Assembly: GCA_964544115.1 (NCBI GenBank)
Contig: CAZJBP010000145.1
Coordinates: 1 to 9,147, forward strand
Reading direction: 5' to 3'
Length of the DNA stretch: 9,147 bases
From: CAZJBP01 sp964544115
GTDB taxonomy: Bacteria; Verrucomicrobiota; Kiritimatiellia; UBA8416; JADHWI01
Translations under genes and position numbers: made by a program
Shown here: positions 1 through 6,585 of the stretch, piece after piece
Layout of the letters: every line of letters begins with the position of its first letter
Position numbering within the stretch: the stretch's first letter is position 1
The notes under the pieces: generated by a model
The model's input: the letters and a program-made list of their open reading frames with translations, nothing else
Database searches by the model: none
Told to the model about the DNA's origin: nothing

Positions 1-306
1 GCGATCGGCCAGATCTTCAATATTTCCTGCAAGCGGGCGGTCACCCTCCGCGACTATCTGGGCTACTTCAAGGAGACCATGGGCAGTTCGTCGGAGTTGG
101 TGCCCACGCCGGTCGAGACGATCCTGGCGAACCATGGCGCCGACGGCCGTGTTTCGGCGTATTGGCTCCGCTTCCTTTGCCTGCATATGTGTTTTGACAT
201 CACCAAGGCCCGCGAGCGGTTGGGCTACAACCCGCAGAGTGAGTTGCGCCAAAGCGTGCACCGGGTGGTCGAGTGGGCGAGGCAGACACATTCTGTTCGT
301 GGGTGA
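1..306 (+). CDS. NAD-dependent epimerase/dehydratase, C-terminal end (partial)
   Basis: The reading frame is open from base 1 and ends at TGA 304-306, so the gene enters from the left edge and only about 101 residues are visible. Seen: a start GQIFNISCKRAVTLRDYL, then a middle with PTPVETILANHG, then a distal FDITKARERLGYNPQSEL followed by a VVEWAR tail. Established: this order (an 'yNI....v.~~d~~' strand, then 'fDi.KAr..LGY.P...l.e.~..~v.W') is the usual C-terminus of extended short-chain dehydrogenase/reductase sugar-nucleotide epimerases and dehydratases. The NAD-binding Rossmann half lies outside the window, so substrate and exact reaction cannot be assigned. The C-terminus looks natural and not cut. 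Two codons after its stop, in the same frame, beta-helix coding sequence begins, which is an abnormally tight junction between unrelated genes. Confidence 0.82.
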   Translation, partial: AIGQIFNISCKRAVTLRDYLGYFKETMGSSSELVPTPVETILANHGADGRVSAYWLRFLCLHMCFDITKARERLGYNPQSELRQSVHRVVEWARQTHSVRG

Positions 307-312
307 GGCGGG

Positions 313-1134
313 TTGTCCGTGACGGACTGCGGCGGGCTGACCGTGTCCGGTTGTTCCATCAGCTCCAATGAGTATTTGACGGCGGGCAATTCGACGGTTT
401 GGGGCGGCGGCCTTTACATCGCCTCCAGCAGCGTCACGGTCAGCAACTGCCTGGTGAGCCAGAACCGGTTGATCATCGCGGGGAATTACAATTCCTCGCT
501 GCTGGGCGGCGGCCTGCACCTGGACATCGGCGGGTTGCTGGTGATTCGCGAGTCCGTCATTTCGTCCAACAGATGCAGCACCCAGGTGGGACGGGAGGGT
601 GCCGGGGTCTATGTCGGCGGGGGCGCGTGTCTGGTGCGGAACTGCCTGGTGGCGGGGAATTCCAATCCGGGCAACACGGCGTCCGCCGGCGTCAGCGGCA
701 AGGGCTCCGGCCTTTACCTGAACGGCGCCGGCGCCAGCATGAACGTTGAAAACTGCACGGTGGCGAACAACGCCAGCCAGGGGATCGGCCAGGCGAGCGG
801 GACGCTCACCGTGACCAACTCGATCCTCTGGGGGAATGGGGATGATCTAACGGGTGTGGTGGCGGTGGCCTTCAGCGACATCCAGACCGCCGACAGTTTC
901 TGGACCAATGGGACACTGGGGTGCATCAGCGCGGATCCGCTGTTTGCGAATGCCAATGCGGGCGATTACCGTCTCTCCAAAGGCTCGCCGTGCGTGAATG
1001 TCGGGTTTAACCAGAATTGGATGAGCGGAAGCGTGGATCTGGGCGGCGGCAGGCGGGTGTTGTCCGGCACGGTGGATCTGGGCGCCTACGAAGCCCCTTC
1101 GCTCAAGCCGGGCGCCGTGATGCTGATCAGATAG
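313..1134 (+). CDS. Right-handed parallel beta-helix protein, N-terminally truncated
   Basis: The frame carries 273 residues from a TTG at 313 to TAG 1132-1134. It consists of repeated beta-helix coils: VSNCLVSQN, IRESVISSN, VRNCLVAGN, VENCTVANN and VTNSILWGN recur with glycine-rich GGGLYI/GGGLHL/GSGLYL turns between them. It closes with CISADPLF, GDYRLSKGSPCVNVG and VDLGAYE, the typical C-terminal end of secreted pectate-lyase-fold or polymorphic-outer-membrane-like proteins in PVC bacteria. No signal peptide, start region or capping domain is present. Helix-like sequence (GGLSVTDCGG) already begins at about 307, directly after the epimerase TGA, and no convincing ribosome binding site precedes the TTG. 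I infer a gene that has lost its 5' part by deletion or rearrangement, now a remnant or expressed only by read-through. It could bind or cleave polysaccharide in the intact form, but no catalytic residues can be named. It is convergent with the PL26-like gene, 33 bases away. Confidence 0.72.
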   Translation: MSVTDCGGLTVSGCSISSNEYLTAGNSTVWGGGLYIASSSVTVSNCLVSQNRLIIAGNYNSSLLGGGLHLDIGGLLVIRESVISSNRCSTQVGREGAGVYVGGGACLVRNCLVAGNSNPGNTASAGVSGKGSGLYLNGAGASMNVENCTVANNASQGIGQASGTLTVTNSILWGNGDDLTGVVAVAFSDIQTADSFWTNGTLGCISADPLFANANAGDYRLSKGSPCVNVGFNQNWMSGSVDLGGGRRVLSGTVDLGAYEAPSLKPGAVMLIR

Positions 1135-1167
1135 CCGTAAAACGGGATAGACGGTGCAGTCCGAAGG

Positions 1168-3537
1168 TCACTCCCCCAGGATTCGCCCTTCCAGGCGCGG
1201 CAGCAGGCCGGCCCGGGCGCAGGCGGAGAGGTTGTGCATCAGCCCGCGGTAGACCCGCCCGTAGAGCTTGGCGTCCAGCGGCGCGATGCTGTGGCTGTCG
1301 GGGATGCCCCACGGATTCGAGTAACCGTGCAGGAACAGGGTCAAGGCCCAGAGGCTCTCCTCCAGCCGGCGCGGGTCCCCGTCCAATTCGTAAAGATAGG
1401 CGACGCATTCCGGGAACATGTCCACCACCTTGGGGCCCGTGGACCGATCGTTGTAACGCTGGAACCCGATGCGCACCCAGCGCTCCAGCAGGTCCCGTGC
1501 CCACGCCTCGCCGGTGGCCTTGTGGTACAGGCAGACGCCCATCAGGATGGTATTCACCGCGAAACTCGTGCCCAGCAGACGCTCGCCCGGCCCCGTGTGG
1601 CCGGCCTCTTTCCGGAGTTGTTCGGCGAAATCCGCCCCCTGGCCCGCATCCACCAGTTCCCGGATCAGGTCCGCCGCCGCCGTCCTGTACCGCGCTTCGC
1701 CGGTCAGCTCGTAGCCGAACACATAGGCGATGACGGCCCAGCCCAGCTCGCGATTGAAGACGTGCTGCCCTCGCAGCTCCGGCTCCGCCAGCCAGCGGAG
1801 ATTGTACTCGCAGATGGCGCGCACCACCTCCGGCACGTCGTCGTCGCCGGTGATGCAGTAGTAATAATAAAGCCCCTGTGTCCACTGGTGGCTGGGGTAG
1901 GCGGTCGAGCAGGCGGTGTGATCGAACGTGTGGCACGGCGTGCCGCGGTGCTGCTGCCAGTGGTCGGAGTGGTGCACGAAGTCCACCTCGATCTGGTGGC
2001 GCGACACGGCGGTCAGCTTGCGCAGCACGGCCTCGCTTCGCGTCCGCAGCGCCTCCAGGGCCAGGCCGTAGATGGCGTCGTATTCGTTGTTCGACCACAC
2101 GGGGCGCAGCGCCTCGACCGGGAACAGCGAGGTCAGGGGCCAGACCGAGGCGGTACCCCCTAGCCCGGCGCTGAAGGGGTAGTCGCGCGCGGGCTTCTCC
2201 CCGTGCGGGCGCATGCCGAGCCCGGCGTAGCCGTTGGAGTAGGGGGTGTGCGGCGAATCGCCGAAGTCGAACATGTTCCCCGCCACCTGGAAGCGGTCCG
2301 TGGCGCGCTTGAGGTAGAAATGGAAAAACCCGGCGCCCGGCTCCCGGCCGGTGAGCAGGCGGGGGGCGTCCCACGTGGCGCCGGCCCGCGCGCTGTCGGC
2401 GGCGTCCAGCCAGCCGGACACGGGCTCGAGATAGGCGGCCTCCGGTGCGGCCAGCAGGGCGTCCGCCCCCTCCGGCGTGGTGAAGACGAAAGCGAAGCGG
2501 TGCTGGCTGCTGCGGCCCTGCGGCAGGCGCAGCACGCCCGCCCGCTCCGGCCAGAGACCCACCGCCACTGCGCCCGGCATCACATCCACCGTCTTGGGCC
2601 GCTGGTCCTCCAGGAAGCGCATGGCCGCCGTCATGGCCACCCCCTCATCTTCCAGCCCCACGACGGGGTCCACGGAATAGTGGCTCGAGTAGAAGGGGGG
2701 GTAGGCCGCGGTGTCACCGAGCACCGCCACATCGTCCACATGGGCGCGGGCCTGCGTCGCGTCAATGAGAATGGGCACGGCGTGGGCCACACGCGCCACC
2801 CGGCGCAGACCCAGCGTGCTGTGCGCCCGCTGCACCACCAGCGCCCGGCCGTTTTTCAGCCCTTCCAGCGCGAAGCCGGCGTCCAGGTTGCGCACGGAGA
2901 GGTAGTCGTGCCCGGGCAGGCGATGGAAGAACTGGTACGTGAGCCGGAAACCCTCCACGCCGGCCAGGAACTCCACGCGGAACCGGGCGTCCACGGACCG
3001 GCGGCCCGTGGCATCGCGATGCTCCGCCTCCCAGCTCAGTTGCAGGCGTTGCGGGCCTTCGGCTTCCACCGTCAGCGGCCCGACGGCCGCAGGCGCAAAC
3101 ACGCGCCCCTCGTGGTCGGTCACCCGGAACGCGCCGAACGCGGGGCCGGCCAGTGGACGGCCGTTCCAGGCGATCTTCCGCACCGGGTCGCCCGCCGTGG
3201 GATCCAGCGTCACCCGCAGCCGTCCCACGGCCGCCGTCACCGCGCCGCCCTCGCGTTCCACATGCAGCGGCCGCACGAGGGCGGCCGGGGAGGGGCCGGT
3301 CAGCACGGTGTGGCGTCCGGTGGCGGTGGCCTGGAAATCGAGCTGCACCCAGCGCGGCGAACCGTCCGGCCACCGGACCAGCGGGCGCGCCTGCGCGGGC
3401 GTCAGGCTTCCGTCGGGCCGGCGCACGTGAAAGTCCGTACCCGTTTCGCCGCGTGAAAGAGGAATGCTGACCCGCCCCGGCCACACCGCCGCACCCGCCG
3501 GCAGCCCGGCCAGGTCAAATGTCCATGTCGTATTCAT
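1168..3537 (-). CDS. PcRGLX/YetA-like (PL26-related) polysaccharide lyase family protein
   Basis: This is a complete 789-residue protein. The N-terminal part (about 1-95) is a RIFT-barrel-like domain with PLVRWPDGSPRWVQLDF at 52-68, a strong family signature. A central beta-sandwich follows (about 96-400). The C-terminal half (about 470-780) is alpha/alpha toroid-like, with FVHHSDHWQQHRGTPCH at 520-536, SHQWTQGLYYYYCITGDDD at 549-567 and NPWGIPDSHS at 741-750. Established: this three-domain order is that of Penicillium exo-unsaturated rhamnogalacturonan lyase (PL26) and Bacillus YetA, which have similar length. The usual role is exo-cleavage of rhamnogalacturonan-I oligosaccharides. The exact substrate here is inferred only. 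There is no signal peptide or membrane segment, so cytoplasmic action on imported oligomers is likely. ATG 3537 was chosen because AAGGA (3544-3548) sits 6 bases upstream; a longer frame from TTG 3627 lacks such a site and adds low-complexity charged residues. Confidence 0.8.
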   Translation of the reverse strand: MNTTWTFDLAGLPAGAAVWPGRVSIPLSRGETGTDFHVRRPDGSLTPAQARPLVRWPDGSPRWVQLDFQATATGRHTVLTGPSPAALVRPLHVEREGGAVTAAVGRLRVTLDPTAGDPVRKIAWNGRPLAGPAFGAFRVTDHEGRVFAPAAVGPLTVEAEGPQRLQLSWEAEHRDATGRRSVDARFRVEFLAGVEGFRLTYQFFHRLPGHDYLSVRNLDAGFALEGLKNGRALVVQRAHSTLGLRRVARVAHAVPILIDATQARAHVDDVAVLGDTAAYPPFYSSHYSVDPVVGLEDEGVAMTAAMRFLEDQRPKTVDVMPGAVAVGLWPERAGVLRLPQGRSSQHRFAFVFTTPEGADALLAAPEAAYLEPVSGWLDAADSARAGATWDAPRLLTGREPGAGFFHFYLKRATDRFQVAGNMFDFGDSPHTPYSNGYAGLGMRPHGEKPARDYPFSAGLGGTASVWPLTSLFPVEALRPVWSNNEYDAIYGLALEALRTRSEAVLRKLTAVSRHQIEVDFVHHSDHWQQHRGTPCHTFDHTACSTAYPSHQWTQGLYYYYCITGDDDVPEVVRAICEYNLRWLAEPELRGQHVFNRELGWAVIAYVFGYELTGEARYRTAAADLIRELVDAGQGADFAEQLRKEAGHTGPGERLLGTSFAVNTILMGVCLYHKATGEAWARDLLERWVRIGFQRYNDRSTGPKVVDMFPECVAYLYELDGDPRRLEESLWALTLFLHGYSNPWGIPDSHSIAPLDAKLYGRVYRGLMHNLSACARAGLLPRLEGRILGE

Positions 3538-3634
3538 TCGCTTTCCTTGTCGCCAGGAATTCATGGTGTATGGATCCGGGACTCGCTTTCCATCTCGGTC
3601 TATGTCGAGCCTGTTGGCTGGCAGCAAAGCGCAT
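3515..3634 (-). CDS. Possible 39-residue leader ORF overlapping the PL26-like start
   Basis: ATG 3634 is preceded at 6 bases by GAGGAG (3641-3646), a better Shine-Dalgarno than most genes here have. The frame (starting MRFAASQQARHRPRW) runs out of frame with the lyase gene and stops at TGA 3515-3517, 20 to 22 bases inside the lyase coding sequence. The peptide is Arg/Lys/His-rich and resembles no family I know. It could be a translationally coupled leader or chance in a GC-rich leader. Only the ribosome binding site and overlap geometry support it. Confidence 0.22.
   Translation of the reverse strand: MRFAASQQARHRPRWKASPGSIHHEFLATRKANEYDMDI
3544..3548 (-). promoter_or_regulatory. Ribosome binding site of the PL26-like gene
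   Basis: On the minus strand AAGGA lies 6 bases before ATG 3537. It decides the start in favour of the 789-residue form over the upstream TTG at 3627. Confidence 0.6.
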
Positions 3635-3669
3635 GGGTCGCTCCTCGAAGATCAGTGCGCGGGCCCCCT

Positions 3670-3718
3670 GGGCTCCAGGCAAGGAGCCCGTGAACGGGAA
3701 GCCAGTAAAGCACGCTTT
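3670..3718 (-). other. Cluster of small hairpins upstream of the PL26-like gene
   Basis: Three perfect short inverted repeats follow one another. GGGCTCC 3670-3676 pairs with GGAGCCC 3683-3689 (6-base loop). CCCGT 3687-3691 pairs with ACGGG 3694-3698 (2-base loop). AAAGC 3707-3711 pairs with GCTTT 3714-3718 (2-base loop). The first two share three bases and so cannot fully form together. They lie 130-180 bases upstream of the lyase ATG in the stretch 3538-3786, where I see no convincing gene or clear promoter apart from the possible leader ORF. They may be RNA structure in the lyase leader or remnants of palindromic elements. Confidence 0.35.
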
Positions 3719-3786
3719 GCCAGGGGATGCAAGGATGACCCCAGGCGCGGGTTCAGCGACCAGAGAGAGGGCAGGGGGAGCAGGTC

Positions 3787-3836
3787 TTCTCTTTTTTCAT
3801 TTAGGAGAAGCGGAGGAAAAGAAAAGAGAAACAAGG
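3787..3836. repeat. AT-rich palindrome ending in GAGAAACAAGG, related to the 46-bp repeat end
   Basis: TTCTCTTTT (3787-3795) is a perfect inverted repeat of AAAAGAGAA (3822-3830), separated by a purine-rich 26-base loop. The right edge (3826-3836) reads GAGAAACAAGG, identical over 11 bases to the right end of the 46-bp repeats at 6537-6582 and 9087-9132. The interior differs, so this is a related, degenerate or different-core element at best. It lies exactly where the AraC/PocR-like reading frame to its right stops making sense. Confidence 0.45.
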
Positions 3837-4071
3837 TCAGTCCCAGACGGGCGATGTCATCCATTGCGCGCCGGTCCGGCAGGCGCGACACCCGCCGCCC
3901 CTTCGTCCGCCACTGGCCGGCAAAGAGCGTGCCGGCGTGAACGCCATGACGGCGCAACGGAATAGCCAACTCCACAAACCCCTTCCAGCAGCGGTGCACG
4001 ACATAACCCGGCGCCGTCGCGGCCTGCTTGTTGACCTCCTTAATATCCAATGAATGGACAGAATAATCCAT
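3835..4071 (-). pseudogene. AraC-type regulator remnant, PocR-like ligand-sensing domain only
   Basis: On the minus strand about 79 residues read MDYSVHSLDIKEV ... GYVVHRCWKGFVELAIPL ... GVHAGTLFAGQWR ... RLPDRRAMDDIARLG. The pattern HRCxxGxxELxxPLxxxGxxxGTLFAGQxR, followed by an LP.....A....L helix, is that of PocR-like sensory domains in front of AraC HTH regulators in PVC and related bacteria (family knowledge; I cannot search). The early part of the domain is missing and so is the whole DNA-binding HTH. After LGLT the frame enters TTG TTT CTC, the complement of the palindrome end at 3826-3836, and then low-complexity sequence. In this group such regulators often sit beside the carbohydrate genes they control. 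This one lies upstream of the PL26-like gene on the same strand and probably once regulated it. I see no recognisable start codon with a ribosome binding site; the limits given are those of family-like sequence. Confidence 0.55.
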
Positions 4072-4396
4072 GGCGTTTATCCGTGCGCGATCTATACGGA
4101 ACATCAACCGGATTGGAAAGCGCGGAGCGAGCCATGCCAAAAAGAGAGACACGGTTGGCGGCGGATGCGTGTTTTGCATGACCTGCGAGACGGTGTGCCC
4201 CGTCAAGGCCATCCGGGTGAAGAGCGTGGGAAACCTGAAGTGGATCCCCGCCCGGATCGACGGCCGCACGCGATACGTGGTCGGCAGCCGAGGCGGGTAC
4301 GGCGCCAGCACATTCCCGCCCGGCGGCAAAGAGGTCCTCTGCGACTACCAGGGCCGAACCGGGGATGACATGATCTTTCCTGATGCCGCGCTGTGA
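4070..4396 (+). CDS. Small [4Fe-4S] ferredoxin-motif protein, possibly a 3' fragment
   Basis: A 108-residue frame from ATG 4070 to TGA 4394-4396 contains GCVFCMTCETVCPVKAI, a full CxxCxxCxxxCP [4Fe-4S]-binding motif (residues about 33-45). A glycine-rich tail with YVVGSRGGYGAS and CDYQGRTGDDM follows. The third codon positions are strongly G/C from about base 4130 on, like the true genes here. The first 20 or so codons are AT-richer, arginine-rich and overlap the opposing AraC remnant, and no ribosome binding site is visible. I therefore suspect that the part from about 4130 is the C-terminal piece of a larger iron-sulfur protein and that the given start is only the first ATG of the frame. 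I do not recognise the parent family. A genuine small electron-transfer ferredoxin is the alternative. Confidence 0.5.
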   Translation: MAFIRARSIRNINRIGKRGASHAKKRDTVGGGCVFCMTCETVCPVKAIRVKSVGNLKWIPARIDGRTRYVVGSRGGYGASTFPPGGKEVLCDYQGRTGDDMIFPDAAL

Positions 4397-4434
4397 GTTC
4401 CACGGGCATGTGCGGGATGGCGGGGGATGCGCCC

Positions 4435-4463
4435 TTGTTTCCGCCGCGACCCTCTGGTACAAT
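4435..4463 (+). promoter_or_regulatory. Sigma70-like promoter for the heparinase-like gene
   Basis: TTGTTT (4435-4440) and TACAAT (4458-4463) are separated by exactly 17 bases. The -10 matches TATAAT at five of six positions. Transcription would begin near 4470, giving a leader of about 75 bases before ATG 4545. The site follows the stop of the iron-sulfur ORF by under 40 bases, so the heparinase-like gene appears to have its own promoter. Confidence 0.5.
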
Positions 4464-4544
4464 CATCGCAATCGCTGCGTTTCCTCGGGTCGGTGCCAAC
4501 ACGAGGATGCCGGCGGGCTCCGAGAAGGGACTGTCCGTGCCTCT

Positions 4545-6470
4545 ATGAACGATGCCATTCTGGCTTGGCGTGAACTGATCGACCGTGCCCGGCCTCTCCC
4601 CGCAGCTCAGCCGGGGATCCGTCTTCTGGTGGAAGGCGCTCATCGGATTCTGGGTCTGGAGCTTGTGCAGCGGGTGTACCGGCTGGAGGATGTCGGGTTC
4701 AAGGGGCGCACCTGGCGCGATCCGCGCGTGGACAGTCCCAGCACCGACCCCGAAGTCCGGGAGTATGCCGCCCTGGCCCACTCCGACTGCGGAACCTGCG
4801 GGACCGCGGCTCGCGAACTGGAAACCCTCGCCTGCGCCTACCGGATCACGGGAGAAGCGTGCTTCTCCGACAGGATCGTACGGCAACTGGCCGAACTGGC
4901 CACATGGTCACCCTTGCAGCGACCGGGGTGGAACTACGCCAAACCCGGGCCCGACGGCAAAGGGGGTGCCTGGCTCGCCACTGGAGAGGGTGTCCACGCC
5001 GTGGTGCATACGCTCGACCTTCTGCCGGCCGGAGCCGTGCCTCCCGGCGTGCGGGCGGACCTGGCACGGCTTCTGGAGAAGGAGATCGAGGAAATCGCTG
5101 ACGACTGGGCAGCGAAGCGGACCTGGTTCATCCGGACCAACAACGCGATCACCAACCAGTGGATTGCGCCAACCGCGGCCCTGGTGCAGGCATGCCTCTT
5201 TCTGGGGCCGGAGCGATACCCAGACGTGTACCGGCTCGGGGTCTCCAATCTGCGACAATCGGTGGAAAGCCACAGCGGCGAGGGGTCCTTCGAAGAAGGC
5301 TTCGGCTATGCCCACTATGTGCGCCATCTTTTCTACGCCACGCACGCCATGGCCGTTCACGGCGACCAGGAGCTGTACGATCACCCCTTCTTCCGCAACT
5401 TCGGCACTTGGTACGTGCACCATTACCAGCCCGGCGGGTTCTACATCAACTGCTTCGATGCCGGCCATGCTGCCCGCGAGATGCCGCCGGCCGCTGACGA
5501 CCTCGGCTGGCTCGCGATCCGGCAGCGAAGTGGAAAGGCGCCATCCGACAGCCGTGCGGACCTGCTGGCGCTGACGGCGGTCTGCACCGGCAACCAGGAC
5601 GCGCTGTGGGCGCTACGCCGGCTGCACGGCGCGTTCCCGGCCACGCTCAACGGCTTGGCGGCGAGCGCTCTCCCGCCGCCCGCGGCGGCATACCAGCCGG
5701 CGCTATACGCCGCCTACGATCGCGCCCGGCGGGTGAACTGGCGCAGTTCGTGGCGACCGGACGCTTCCGGCATCTGGGTGCGGGGCGGGCACCCCCTCGA
5801 CCAGCACGACCACAACGACCGGGGCCACGTGAACTTCGTCGCGCGAGGTCGGCCGATCCTGATCGAGGCGGGGACTCCGTCGTATGCGAACCTGAAGCTG
5901 CCGAGCCACTATGCGTCCGGCGCAGGCCACAATGTGCTGCAGGTGGGCCTGGCGGAGGTGGCGGTCGGCGACCAGGCAGCGCGCATGAGCCCACCGCACG
6001 GGTGGCAGAAGCCGCGGACCGAAGCTCCCTTGACGGTCCGCCGCCTGGACGCCGACGGCGGAGAAGTCGAAGTTGACGGGACGAAGGGATATGACGGCGT
6101 GCACCGGTGGCATCGGGTAGTGCGCTGGACGGCTGGCGACGTGCAGGTGCTTGACGATGTGGAGCTGACGGCAGGCGAGACACAGGTGGTCGTGTTTCGC
6201 TGGCACCTGGGGACCAGCGAGCCGGTTCAGGTGACTGCCGACTCGGACGGCCGGATCGTGGCAGTCTGGGCGGACGCCACGATCCGGGTGGCCGCCGACC
6301 GGCCCCTGCGGGCCGTAGCCGTCCCGATGCCGGACCATACCCTGCGCTTGCGTCTGCCACAGCCGGGACAGGAGGATGTCGACGACCTTCATACATGCCT
6401 GGTCATCCAGACCGAGAAGCCCGTGTCCGCCGTGAGGATCGAAACATCCATTGCGGTCCGACGGGACTGA
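4545..6470 (+). CDS. Heparinase II/III-like (alginate-lyase-type) protein
   Basis: The 641-residue protein has the two-part heparinase II/III architecture. An alpha-helical toroid covers about 1-390, with RTNNAITNQW at 197-206, EGFGYAHYVRHLFY at 251-264 and an FGTWYVHHYQPGGFY stretch at 286-300. A beta-sandwich like PF07940 follows from about 408, with QHDHNDRGHVNFVARGRPIL at 420-439 and GHNVLQVG at 461-468. Established: this fold includes lyases for heparan sulfate, alginate and related uronic-acid polymers, cutting by beta-elimination with Tyr/His/Asn residues; Y255 or Y258 and the 421-428 HDHNDRGH block are candidates. The helical-domain motif here reads NNxxxNxW and I see no His next to the Asn as heparinase II has, so activity is not assured. 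There is no signal peptide, so an intracellular oligosaccharide lyase is likely. ATG 4545 was chosen because the longer frame from 4383 starts upstream of the promoter at 4435-4463 and its extra 54 residues look noncoding. AAGGGA (4525-4530) lies 14 bases upstream, a weak ribosome binding site. Confidence 0.78.
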   Translation: MNDAILAWRELIDRARPLPAAQPGIRLLVEGAHRILGLELVQRVYRLEDVGFKGRTWRDPRVDSPSTDPEVREYAALAHSDCGTCGTAARELETLACAYRITGEACFSDRIVRQLAELATWSPLQRPGWNYAKPGPDGKGGAWLATGEGVHAVVHTLDLLPAGAVPPGVRADLARLLEKEIEEIADDWAAKRTWFIRTNNAITNQWIAPTAALVQACLFLGPERYPDVYRLGVSNLRQSVESHSGEGSFEEGFGYAHYVRHLFYATHAMAVHGDQELYDHPFFRNFGTWYVHHYQPGGFYINCFDAGHAAREMPPAADDLGWLAIRQRSGKAPSDSRADLLALTAVCTGNQDALWALRRLHGAFPATLNGLAASALPPPAAAYQPALYAAYDRARRVNWRSSWRPDASGIWVRGGHPLDQHDHNDRGHVNFVARGRPILIEAGTPSYANLKLPSHYASGAGHNVLQVGLAEVAVGDQAARMSPPHGWQKPRTEAPLTVRRLDADGGEVEVDGTKGYDGVHRWHRVVRWTAGDVQVLDDVELTAGETQVVVFRWHLGTSEPVQVTADSDGRIVAVWADATIRVAADRPLRAVAVPMPDHTLRLRLPQPGQEDVDDLHTCLVIQTEKPVSAVRIETSIAVRRD

Positions 6471-6536
6471 CGATTATCACCTGTAACTGGACGACTAAGC
6501 CACAGATCGATCTGCCAAGGTTATGCCCGAAGGACC

Positions 6537-6582
6537 TTGATTCTCTCTTGAGGCGTGACGCCAGTCAATGGAGAAACAAGGG
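6537..6582. repeat. 46-bp palindromic direct repeat, copy 1
   Basis: This is identical over 46 bases to 9087-9132, in the same orientation, 2550 bases apart. Base pairing shows a nearly full-length imperfect palindrome: TTGATTCTC (6537-6545) against GAGAAACAA (6571-6579) with one mismatch, TTGA (6548-6551) against TCAA (6565-6568), and core GGCGT-G-ACGCC (6552-6562), leaving a 2-base internal loop and a 2-base bulge. It lies between the heparinase-like stop and the cut end of the activase remnant. It resembles a REP/MITE-type miniature element. The stretch 6471-6536 to its left holds no gene; a perfect 12-base palindrome (CAGATCGATCTG, 6503-6514) has no T-tract and is not a convincing terminator. 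Confidence 0.85.
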
Positions 6583-6585
6583 GGG

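Noticed and set aside
1135..1145. Terminator between the convergent beta-helix and PL26-like genes
   Set aside because: Only a 4-base stem (CCGT/ACGG) with a 3-base loop and no T-tract is present, too weak to call.
1234..3456. Long plus-strand open frames (1234-2163, 2203-3456) opposite the PL26-like gene
   Set aside because: They are rich in R, A, H, P and G, match no family, and mirror a gene with clear domain motifs. They are GC-rich antisense shadows.
3652..4329. A single 225-residue minus-strand protein covering the AraC remnant
   Set aside because: Only the middle (about 3835-4071) resembles a protein family. The left part is low-complexity hairpin sequence and the right part is the shadow of the iron-sulfur ORF.
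4383..4544. 54-residue N-terminal extension of the heparinase-like protein
   Set aside because: It begins upstream of the 4435-4463 promoter, is Cys/Gly/Arg-rich with no signal-peptide shape, and is not needed by the fold.
6537..6582. The 46-bp repeats as integron attC sites or CRISPR repeats
   Set aside because: They lack the attC end motifs (RYYYAAC/GTTRRRY), and two copies 2.55 kb apart with a gene between them are not a CRISPR array.
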